A DNA stretch of 64,000 nucleotides from NCBI GenBank assembly GCA_018417955.1, contig JACTVC010000038.1, positions 186,001 through 250,000 of the forward strand, written 5' to 3'. The DNA is from Laccaria trichodermophora. Its lineage: Eukaryota; Basidiomycota; Agaricomycetes; Agaricales; Hydnangiaceae. This document shows positions 13,480-23,231 of the stretch, piece by piece; positions within the stretch are counted from its first letter, which is position 1; each line of letters begins with the position of its first letter. The notes beneath the pieces were generated by a model. That model made no database searches and was not told the DNA's origin. It saw only the letters and a program-made list of their open reading frames with translations. The position numbers and the translations under genes are program-made.

Positions 13480-14082
13480 ATGAACAGCGCTTGCGTACAA
13501 CGTGCTTTTCTCTTGATCCTTTTGCCTCTCGTCGCCGTCGCCCTTCCCTTCGCCACCACTGAAAAGATCAGTGCTAATGATGCTGATGTCATTTTCATGA
13601 CCCTTATCAAGAGGGACGCCCCTCCACCCAATCCTCCTGAACGCCTCAGCGGTGAAGTCATCAAGTATATTATCGTCTTCAGCAGTATGTTGCACTGTCA
13701 TTCGCGCACTTTTTGTACTGACGCCTATTTGCTATTACCAGTCCTATTCGTCCTCCTTCTTGGGGCGCTTTATTGGTTGAGGAAGACTAAATGGGCAGAT
13801 CGCGCCCCTCGTCAACCCACGAGAATTGTCGTGGTACCTACCACTCCCCCTGGCAGTTCTAGGCCGAATTTGTTCCTCTTCGCACCTCGAGGACGAGAAG
13901 ATCCTTCGCTCCGTGGTAGCCCTCGCGGGTCTACCCAACGAAATCACAGCTTCGAAGAACACTCCCAGCACTCCGCGCACTCCCTGGCCAACATCTCTCA
14001 ACCCCCACCTGCGTATCATCCTACTGCAGCCCCAGCATCTCACGGCTCGCTCAGCACTGTCAGCAACGGCAACGGGGTTTAA
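13480..14082 (+). CDS. Small single-pass (type I) membrane protein of unknown function
   Basis: The start gives a signal peptide (RAFLLILLPLVAVALPFA) followed by a short ectodomain that includes an LIKRD dibasic site. One intron runs from gtatgttgc after 13684 to ttaccag near 13740. It splits the membrane helix, and splicing yields IIVFSILFVLLLGALYWL. The cytosolic tail starts with basic residues (RKTK) and is Pro/Ser/Arg-rich (GSSRPNLFLFAPRG, then SQPPPAYHPTAAP with a PPAY motif). PPxY motifs in such tails often recruit Rsp5-type ubiquitin ligases; that role here is inference. I do not recognise the family. Total length is about 175 residues. Confidence 0.75.
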   Translation: MNSACVQRAFLLILLPLVAVALPFATTEKISANDADVIFMTLIKRDAPPPNPPERLSGEVIKYIIVFSSMLHCHSRTFCTDAYLLLPVLFVLLLGALYWLRKTKWADRAPRQPTRIVVVPTTPPGSSRPNLFLFAPRGREDPSLRGSPRGSTQRNHSFEEHSQHSAHSLANISQPPPAYHPTAAPASHGSLSTVSNGNGV

Positions 14083-14735
14083 CCATCTCGCCGCCGCCAC
14101 CCACAACCAGCATAGCTCCATTTGTATCACAGAGCAGATCAGCTCTACATTTATCTAAATGATAGATGGAGAGTTGTTATCACCAAGTCCTCCTCGTTCC
14201 GTTATTGCCGCCTCGCTTCTACGCCGGATTCCTTGTCTCAGAATGCGCTTTACATCCTACATTGACTGGTCCCCGAGTGCTCAGTTCGACTCGTCCCTTG
14301 ATCCAGGTTCACCGACTACCCTGTTCTCGAGAATGCAATCTACCTCCGAGCAAGAATGCCTTGTTCCCTTCATGGGAGTGTGTATTAAACGCGCTCCTTG
14401 TGACTTGATGATACAAACTAATTATTAGACACAATACGGACACCTGTGTCTTTTGATAAAAGAAGTAACTAAATGGACATCATAATCTACGGCAATCATT
14501 GCACGTATGTACTTTTATAATCCGGCGTTGTAATACCATAGATCCTAGCAACGTAACAGAACGTAACACCATCTTTAGCGCCCTCAATATGCACTTTCCT
14601 TCAAGCAGATAATAAGTTGTGCATGTGAAATATTGTCCTTCATATTCGTGACAGTACGTGACATAGCGTCACGACCACAACTTTTCATTAGCATACCTTG
14701 ACAAAGGCTTGCGACTAGGATATCTTGGGCTCAGA
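14083..14735. other. Intergenic stretch upstream of the Msp1-like gene
   Basis: 653 bases that hold the 3' region of the membrane-protein gene and the promoter of the ATPase. Two overlapping ORFs at 14159-14428 have no family likeness. Nothing else recognisable is seen. Confidence 0.45.
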
Positions 14736-16252
14736 ATGGCCTCGGTGAATATGAAGCGAACGGCTTTGGAGGGTGCGTTATGCCCTTTATTTTCATCAGA
14801 ACATCCTGTCTAATTGCGTTCTTACAGTTGCGCTCTTCCTGGCATCTCAAGTGCGTAGCCTTGTTGGCATTTTATATAACTCATTGAATATTTATGCAAG
14901 GCAGCTTTGTATTATACGATGAAGGTGCATTCGTGACCGAATGCGTCCCCTCAGGCTCGACTTACTCTCTTTCCAGTGGGTAATTGAATCAATAAACCCC
15001 GAGAAGAAAGACGAAGCAGTGAAAGCAAAGCAGTTGGAGGCGCTCAAACGGTTGGGACATGCTGAGCTCAAGCTTGACGAATACGAACGTATGTTTCGAG
15101 GCCTTTATAGGACTATATGGTTGATAACCAACCTGTTTTCACCATAGGCAAAGTTGCGAACGAAGTTATTCATCCAGATGATATACACGTCAACTTCATG
15201 GGTACGTCATTGGACGAATTCTTTTTTTTTTTTGAGCTCACCTTGACACTCAGACATTGGCGGTCTTGACCCCATCATATCCTCCCTTCGGGAGTCCGTC
15301 ATCTATCCGCTCCTTTACCCCAAGCTCTTCATGTCCTCTTCATCTCTTTTGGGAGCTCCAAAGGGTGTTCTTCTTTTCGGCCCCCCAGGGTGTGGCAAAA
15401 CCATGCTCGCCAAAGCCTTAGCCAAAGAGTCTGGGGCAACTTTTATCAACATCGCAGCCTCGGTGCTTACCAATAAATGGTATGGTGAATCCAACAAACT
15501 CGTAGCTGGTTTGTTTAGTCTCGCGCGGAAAACTCAGCCGAGCATCATCTTCATTGATGAAATTGATTCTTTCCTGAGGGAAAGGACGAAGGGCGATCAT
15601 GAAGTGACGGGGATGATGAAGGCGGAGTTCATGACGTACGGGTCCTTGTTCGTTCGCATCTTAACAACCTTTGACCTTTAATTAGGCTTTGGGATGGACT
15701 ACTTTCCGCCACGGACCGAATACTAGTCCTGGGTGCTACGAATCGACCGAATGACATAGATGCAGCAATTTTGCGGCGCATGCCCAAACGATTTGCGATT
15801 GGATTGCCGAATTACGACCAACGGTTAAAGATTCTCTCTCTGGTATGTTCCTTGATACCTTTTCTACTAACGTTATTCACAACAACTCCATTAGATGCTG
15901 AAAGACACCCAGCTTTCACCCGATTTTTCGATGACAAGTTTAGCAGAACACACAGAAGGGTTTTCCGGTTCTGATTTGAGGGAGTTGTGTAGAAATGCTG
16001 CCATGGTCCCCGTTCGAGAGTACGTACGGAGTTCGTCTGACAATGCAGACTTGTTGGCGAAGGGCCAACTTGAGGTATGTGGCATTCCTTTCTGCTCTTC
16101 AGTTGCCCATATGCTTACTTTTTTGTTTCGAGCAGGGCTTCAATTTGCGGTCACTAGCATTGGAGGATTTCTTTGCCCATGACGGATCAAGTGTTTTACC
16201 ACCAGTGGATATTATTGAGGACCGATCTCGAATTGATGAAACAGACGCGTAG
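14736..16252 (+). CDS. MSP1: Msp1/ATAD1-type AAA ATPase of the mitochondrial outer membrane
   Basis: The first three exons are very short (14736-14772, 14828-14850, 14901-14924). When joined they encode an N-terminal membrane helix, [20 protein letters not shown]. The AAA module follows: [20 protein letters not shown], Walker [19 protein letters not shown], pore-loop region [12 protein letters not shown], Walker [15 protein letters not shown], sensor/second-region [16 protein letters not shown], and [15 protein letters not shown]. The C-terminal lid has [17 protein letters not shown] and ends in [10 protein letters not shown]. Msp1 pulls mislocalised tail-anchored proteins out of the outer membrane. 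Length (about 390 residues after splicing) fits the family. At least six introns are supported. The first ATG gives the short basic lumenal/intermembrane tip expected before the helix. Confidence 0.92.
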
Positions 16253-16484
16253 CATCGACCTCCTACATAGATCTACTTACACCACCATCGTATTGAATGC
16301 ATTTTAATGGATTGTGACTACGAGCAGTACCATATGCGATGCAAATGCGATGTGGTTGTTTGGTGGTTGTGCAATGATTACATAATAAGCAGCCATCAAT
16401 ACCTGATCGAACGTTTATTCTTAGCTGCTTGGCAGCTGGCAAGGGAATAATATTTGAGCAATATTCTCCCCTCTCTACACCCCC

Positions 16485-17923
16485 ATGTCGACCGGTAAAT
16501 GCACACAATGGTTTCGTACTGAAATATTCTAATGCACTCACGCCAGATTTCAGTCTTCTTGGAGGCGCAGAGTCCCTCGCGCAGGGTAAGCCAACCTTGG
16601 AAGGACGATCACCGCGACGAACGTTCGCCGCTGCTGAAACGGAAAGAAATCCGTTCGTGTATTCTGCTCCCCCACAGGATCCGAAAGACTTTCTATGGTT
16701 GATGACGGAGGAACCGCATCGGACGAGGAGGATGGCGATTATGAAGGCTCATCCTGAGGTACGTCTTGACGTGGCTTTTCGCGTCGTTACGCGTTTTTCA
16801 ACTCTTCATGGCACAGGTGACCAAGCTCATGGGTCATGAGCCACTCACGAAATACGTTGTACTCCTCGTCGTATCCATACAAGTTGGTCTCGCGATCTAT
16901 CTCCGTCATACCTCACCTCTGTCACCATTGTTTATCTTTTGTGCATACGCTATTGGGGGGACGGCCAATCATAACTTGTTTTTGGCGATTCACGAGATAA
17001 CACACAATCTTGCCTTCAGGAGCATCGTACCCAATAAGCTCCTGGCCATTGTCGCAAACTTACCCATTGGCATCCCTTACTCTGCAGCCTTCAAGGTGGG
17101 TATCCTATTGGTTTTCCGTAGTAGAATGAGACTTAATCCATTTGCAGGGATATCATATTGAGCATCACAAGTTCATGGGTCAGGACAAGATAGATACCGA
17201 CTTGCCGACAAACTTTGAGCTGATATGCCTTAATAACGTCTTCGGCAAAGTTTTCTTTGCGTTCGTATCTGTGGAACCAAACGAAATTCTCCTGCTTACT
17301 TTGTTTTAGGACATTTCAGATACTTTTTTACGCCCTCCGACCAGGGTTTGTCCGTGCCCAGCGCTTTTCACGTTGGCACTTCCTCAACCTGCTCGTGGAG
17401 GTCATGTTTGACTATATTCTTGTATCCACCTTTGGTGCTCGCCCCCTCATATACCTAATTATGAGCAGTTTCTTCGCTGGTAGCCTACACCCCTGCGCTG
17501 GCCATTTCATTGCCGAACATTATCTCTGGGACGGTATGGAGCAGGAAACGTTCAGCTACTATGGTCCATTGAACATATTAGCGTACAACGTGCGTCTGAT
17601 TATTGAATTTTACGTCCTCCGACCTAATAACACTCCTGCAGGTTGGATACCACAATGAGCACCACGACTTTCCGTCAATCGCATGGACTCGACTGCCAGC
17701 GCTCCGTGCGCTTGCACCAGAGTTTTACGACAATATACCATCTCACCCATCATGGCCAATGGTGATTGTCAATTTCATTCGGGATAAGGAAATCGGCATC
17801 TTCGCAAGGGCGAAACGGCTAGGCAAGGGCCGAGTGCTGGACTTCAAGGCGGAACAGAATAATTCTCCAGAGTTTACCGCCGTGGCCCACGACGGGTGCT
17901 CGGATTCGGATAAAAGCGAGTGA
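16485..17923 (+). CDS. Sphingolipid delta(4)-desaturase
   Basis: The product contains NPFVYSAPPQDPKDFLWLMT and EEPHRTRRMAIMKAHPE, the lipid-desaturase N-terminal domain. It also has all three histidine boxes: HEITHN, GYHIEHHKFMGQ (across an intron) and GYHNEHHDFPS (across another). Four hydrophobic stretches, such as YVVLLVVSIQVGLAIYL, fit an ER membrane enzyme. DES1-type enzymes insert the 4,5-trans double bond into dihydroceramide. The start is inferred: a 10-base exon (ATGTCGACCG, 16485-16494), a 52-base intron with a TTCTAAT branch site, then DFSLLGGAES in frame. No other ATG opens this frame before the conserved region. The acidic tail ends DGCSDSDKSE. At least four introns. It runs in tandem with MSP1, 232 bases apart. 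Confidence 0.92.
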
Positions 17924-18210
17924 TGCATCCGAAGGCTGAGGTGGAACGGGATAAGTAGGACACTTTTATACCTATCTACTGATGGACTCTTGCTTGGACA
18001 CTTTACTTATTATTCGACTAGACACCCAGTACTTATCAGTATAACCATACCCTCGCACAACGCTTGTGCAGAATTGGTCCAGAAGCTAGAGTTGCAATTG
18101 CGTAATTTGTTTGTATCTAACACCAAACCCAAATATGATCGATACATATGCCAATGGGCGGCATCTTGAAAGTGGATTGGACTTTGACTAGACTCCGCTA
18201 TCCAAGCACC

Positions 18211-19733
18211 ATGGAGCCTTCAAGCGCACCACCGCCAAAGAGAGAAATCATTGTGCTGGGCGCAGGTGAGTTCCATAGCGCTCAAGTCAGGTTTAGCTAA
18301 AGACAATGTTCGGCTAGGTGTAATTGGTCTTACAACGGCCCTTAAGATCCAGCTGCAGGGCGTCTACGACGTTACTATTATTGCCGAGACCCTCCCAAAC
18401 GATCTCAAGTCAATCAGGTACACCAGTAGTTGGGCAGTACGTTGGGATCCTGTTTGATCCAACGGCCTACTTTTCAACCTTATTTTGTAGGGGGCACACC
18501 ATGTCTTCAACCATACAGACGATGCCCTGCAGCATGGTAAACATTCTATCTATTGAATATTTCACTTTGACGTCATGGCTTTTTTTTGCCAGAGTTAGAA
18601 GAGATGACATTTGAAGTTATGTGGACACTCTCGGCCTCTGGAAACGAGGCGGAGGAATGTTTTCTGCGTATACCACAAACGGAATATTTCTTCGATCACA
18701 CTCCCGAATCTTCCCCGTTGGAGGCAATGCCCAATGTACGACTTTCTTCGTCAGACATTCATCTGGCATTCATCAGCAAATTAGTTCAAACGCCTCGAAG
18801 AGAGTGAATTGATTCCAGGCGCAAAATCAGGCGTTTCATTCACCACAGTGACGATAGATGTACCTATCTATCTTAACTATTTGTTCTCGCGTTTTGTTGC
18901 CAAAGGCGGAAAACTGATACGCGGATCAGTACAGCATATGAACCAAATCATCGAGGGCGGCGCGAGTCTCTTCGCTGGGGGCACAGGCGGTAAGCCTCCT
19001 GATGCTGTCGTGGTGTGTGTAGGGCTTGGGGCGAGATCCTTAGGTGGGGTCGAGGATAAGGACGTGTACCCCATCAGAGGACAAACAGTGACCGTAAGGG
19101 CCCCTTGGGTGAGGTTTGGGAGATCAATAAGTCTTGACGACAAAGGTGCTGTCACTTACATTATTCCTCGAAGGAGCAGCGATGTATGTCATCTTCCTCA
19201 GGAATTTCTGCGGCTATATATTCAATTCTTTTTGGTATAGGTTGTTGTCGGTGGTACGAGGGTGCCGAATGACTGGTTCGTCTTTTTATGGAGTTGGATA
19301 TGCATCGGTGCTAACTTTCCGAGAAGGTATCCAAAACCCAGACCGGAAACGTCACGGGATATCCTAGAGCGTGGCTTTGCGCTTTGCCCTGAGCTCGCTC
19401 CACCAGATGTGCGGGCTGAAAGGGAACCCACTATCGATGATGTTTTGCATCACGTCGTGGGACAGGGTTGTGGCCTGCGTCCCGCCCGTAAAGGCGGGAT
19501 CAGGCTGGAGATCGGCTGGACTGAAGGTGTTGGCGGTAGGGGTAGAGTTCCCCTGATCTATAACTACGGGTGGGTACACTGTCATCCCAGCTGACCCCAT
19601 CAGACTTACATCGGCATTTAACAGACATGGGGGTTATGGGTACCAAACATCTTGGGGTGCTGCTGTCAAGGCCTTGCAGTTACTGGAACAAGCGTTACCA
19701 GCAGTTGAACGCTCCAAGTCGAACATACCTTAG
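18211..19733 (+). CDS. D-amino-acid oxidase
   Basis: The FAD dinucleotide fold begins IIVLGAGVIGLTTALKIQ (joined across the first intron). RYTSSWAGAHHV follows, then GVSFTTVTIDVPIYLNYLFS, VVVCVGLGARSLGG and DVYPIRGQTVTVRAPW. The segment VGQGCGLRPARKGGIRLE carries the substrate-binding arginine region. The family signature LIYNYGHGGYGYQTSWGAA is restored by an intron at about 19568-19623. DAO uses FAD and oxygen to deaminate D-amino acids to 2-oxo acids, ammonia and peroxide, usually in peroxisomes. Two oddities: a tyrosine stands where many members have histidine before NYG, and the C-terminus is ...ERSKSNIP, not an SKL-type PTS1. At least seven introns. The enzyme should be functional, as the flavin and arginine motifs are present. 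Confidence 0.9.
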
Positions 19734-19812
19734 AACGTCATATGTTTGACCATCTGCAACAGAGGTATCAAGCCTGGAATACAGCATCTTTATCTTCATA
19801 TTTTCTTGGACT

Positions 19813-19863
19813 ATGTATGTATTTCGGTAAATGTATGCACAATCTGTAAATGTATGTATGTAT
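19813..19863. repeat. Short ATGT-rich simple repeat between convergent genes
   Basis: Interrupted runs of atgt/tatg units occur in the 284-base gap between the 3' ends of the D-amino-acid oxidase and carboxylesterase genes. It is non-coding low-complexity sequence. Confidence 0.5.
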
Positions 19864-20017
19864 TGTCCAGATGCGGGGGTATAGCTGTAACTAAATATCA
19901 AAGGAGTCCATCTCCAACTCGAAGCACAGCCAGGAGGGATACGTTGTGCGCGAGATAAGTACACAGAGTCAATTTCTTTGTACACTTCCAATGGGTATAT
20001 AGTTCTCCAAGGGGGGA

Positions 20018-22418
20018 TTAAATCGGTCTTGCAAGCGTGATTGTCGTCAGTAGATCCATCCCTTCTTTCCTGAAATTGTCTTGCGTGATAGCTAAAGGAA
20101 TCAAACCATCTCGAAAAGTCATCAGTTTACTGTCCTGGGATGTGTACTGGGGCCACTGCAGCGCGCCTGAGCCATTTGGATCGAGAGTATTCACGAAGCG
20201 AATAAGGTAGTCGGCCATCTCCCCTCCACCATAAACATCCAAAAGATCAGATGTGTGGAACTAGATAGAAATAAAGGTGAATTAGAAAAAAGTAGACATC
20301 AGGACTTCGTCACTCACCGATCCAAGAATCGGTACCAATTTCAATCGCTTATGAACTATACCAACGTAAAACCAAATCAATGGACATCTGGGATACTCAA
20401 TGATTGCTTACTGAACCCCCAAACGTTCTGTTTACCAACGGTATGTTGGAGAAGCCACCGACGCGGCGCTTGGAATACACCGTCTCCGATTATAGCGGAA
20501 ATCCGTTTGAATTGTGGAGATATTGCATTCAAAATCCCGGTATCAAAGGGCGATCCTTGGGTAATGTCTCGTGGGTAGGCATTGAGAAGCTGATCAAGTT
20601 GTTCTTCCGGGGTTCCCACAAAGAAAATGTCCTTCAAGTACGTCTTGACCTGGTCCTCGGATCTGTTCAAAAAATAATTAGCGGCCACCGTGTCTTACAT
20701 AACAGAAATCTTGCTAACGTGACGTTGAGAGTCGAAAGTGAGAACAAGGTTCCTTCGTCGTCGCAATTGCCTGTAAAAAAAATGTATGACTGGCAAGGTT
20801 CTGGTAAAATGTCGACCTGTTTACCAATGACGTATGGAATATTCGCAATCTTGCCCTGCTGGACGAGTTTCTGTGGATCTTCGGCCAAGAGCACCCCATC
20901 GGTACGTGGAAGCCAGGCAAGGTTGAGAGACTGAGTGGTTTGACGGATAAATATGATTTTGAGGGGCACACAACCATGGTGCTGACCTGATAGGAGAAGA
21001 GACCCGGCGATTTATTGATAGCGGCTTTGAGGGAAGCATACGGGACCGATCTCAAGCATTGGAGAGTGTCGGCCGCACCTGAGCAACCCGTGTCTGTGAC
21101 GAGGGAGTCGTAATATTTCTGACCGTGTGTGATGTCTCCAATGGGTATTGGAGCGCCGGATTGCATAAAAGCACCGCGGAAAAGTCCTTGTGTGTCGCCG
21201 CCATTTGCCAACATGTGCAGGGATATTGAAATAGCTCCAGCTGATTCTCCCCAGCTGGTCATTTGAGATATTCAGTAGCAGCACCTACGAAATTTGAATC
21301 AACGGCCTCACATTGTGACCTTAGCTGGATCGCCTCCAAATTGGGAGATATATTTCTGAACCCATCTCAAAGCTTCACGTTCTAAGAAAAACAGGGCGCT
21401 GTTTAGGACCGCATGTAATGAAATTTTTTGTCTTACTCACGATCATGTAAACCGAGATTGGCGACGCCAGCTTCCCCTACTTCTTTGCCTGGCAAAAATC
21501 CAAAACCTATTTGTTGCGTCAGAGTTGCTCCTCGGCGGACAAACGCAGCCCAAACCTGAGAGTCTAGAAAAGAAGAACAATGACATTTTGATTGGGTCAA
21601 GGACCAGGCGTACGCACCTGTAATTCATGCTCACGTAGACTACAGGGGATCCCATATTGATTGATCGTGAAACAATGATCGCGCCGTCATTCCTAATAAC
21701 AGCGGGGTGAGATTGGGGCTTAATGAAGCATTTTCCTTGAAAATACGCACAGCGAAGTGCTGCCAATCTGGAAACCGCCTAGTGGTTCTCCTGGGTCAAA
21801 CGTAGAACAAGTGAAAGTGCACAAGGTAGCGTACCTCCGTATATCCACTAAGTCATCAGTCAGTTTAGACGGATTGTGCAAAATTATGACGACATACTAC
21901 TACAACAGGCAACTTTGACGAGGGTGTGGCGGTTGCAGGTTTAACGACATTCAAAGTGAGGCCTGATCCTATCATCAGTCCTTCACCATGCGTGAGTAGC
22001 AGTGATACACTCACAATCCTCAGAATTAGGAACGATTTTGTTGAAGACCGAATTGAGTAGTTGGTTTGAGAATTCGGCCGCAGCACCTTTTACAATGGGC
22101 AATGTGAGGGCTTGTTGCATACACGATAGTCCGTAATTAGTGGCATTAAAGTTGCTTTGATAACTAGGTAATGACTGTGGAAGGCGAAAACGAAGGTCAC
22201 CAACTCTGTAGAACAGATTTAGTATTATAGGTTACGCCGAGAACTTGGAGGACTCACGGTGGTTGTGCAAAAGGGATGCCAAGAAATTTCGATGTCTTTC
22301 CCCACGACGTTCCAGATACAGTTGCGCTGTCGAGAGTAACTGTGGGTCCAGCAAGTGGAGCTGCTGCTGAAAAGGCAACGAGGTAAAGTAAAAGACCAGT
22401 TAGCGCTTGGGCGATCAT
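20018..22418 (-). CDS. Secreted type-B carboxylesterase/lipase
   Basis: The N-terminus is a signal peptide (LTGLLLYLVAFSAAAP). Family motifs follow: KFLGIPFAQPP, then NSEDCLTLNVVKPA. The oxyanion-hole block VVVWIYGGGFQIGSTS is rebuilt from four exons, including one of 13 bases (21835-21847) and one of 28 (21751-21778). The nucleophile motif TIWGESAGAISISLHMLA is rebuilt across an intron that removes a TGA. The acid and histidine region includes VGKQNVWGF and GSFHTSDLLDVYGGGE. This is the fungal lipase/cholesterol-esterase type of the alpha/beta hydrolase superfamily (Candida rugosa lipase group); it should hydrolyse esters outside the cell. The start is chosen at 22418 because it gives the best signal peptide. 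Length of about 540 residues is typical. More than ten introns. Confidence 0.9.
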
Positions 22419-23231
22419 CCTCTGGTCTTGGGGTTCCCCACACGGGGTGCTGCTATATACTGCGAACGCCGCTGACGAAAGCCATTCACATGGAGAGTGA
22501 AATTTTGTTCCTATCTCCACATGGTCGCGCGGTCTTCAAGATGTTATCAAATTGGCACCTAGATTCCAGAGCGATCGATAAGCAGCAGAAGTTCAAACAC
22601 GTCTGGTCGCTAGCTTTACCCCATGTTTGAAGTATTATTGAGGCCGTTCCGCGCGTCCACGACAATTATAATTTGCAACACTAGGCTAGGACCAATCAAG
22701 TGGGAAGTTCGTCGCAGGGTCCTAGCATAAGGAGCCAGAAGGAGCTTCGTTTCTTGGGGTAGATAATCACGCGAAAGACGCCATCCCCAGATTTGTCAGT
22801 TACGAAGGACTAGTTTTAGGTTTGCATGCTGGCCCAGAGGGAATTTCGACATCATTTCAGCAGGCAGGGTTAAATCCGGGTGCACCGTCATTGTGGAAAG
22901 CTACTGGCTTGAGTACGTAGAAGTTTGGTAGAAGATGGGAAGTGTTATTACTATTAAAAATAAACATCCAGGCGCCACGTGATAGACTTAGGTCTTGTGC
23001 GGTTCAAACTTTCTTCATCAAATTGTTCCTTACAATTATCATAATGAGCCAAGCTTTGCCAAAGCTTGGTGTCCATAGGGTTCCAGAGGGTCTATGGTAC
23101 GAATCGATGATAGAAAACTTGAGTCACAACAACTGACATTTGATGCCTACGGGCGGAATCTAGTAGGATATTGAGGCGGGATGGCTCCCGCTTGCCTTCC
23201 GCGTAAACTCCATCACCAGGTGACAAACCCA
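22419..23231. other. Gap between the carboxylesterase and the trehalase
   Basis: 813 bases between two minus-strand genes: promoter of the esterase on the left, 3' flank of the trehalase on the right. TATATAG on the minus strand at about 22449-22456 lies about 31 bases before the esterase ATG and may be its TATA element. No gene or repeat is recognised. Confidence 0.4.

Noticed and set aside
14159..14428. Two overlapping plus-strand ORFs downstream of the membrane-protein gene
   Set aside because: They overlap in different frames and resemble no family; likely chance in the 3' flank.
8600..19733. Possible oxidative biosynthetic cluster (FMN oxidase, desaturase, D-amino-acid oxidase)
   Set aside because: The genes are interleaved with ALG11 and MSP1, there is no backbone synthase or transporter, and each has a housekeeping explanation.
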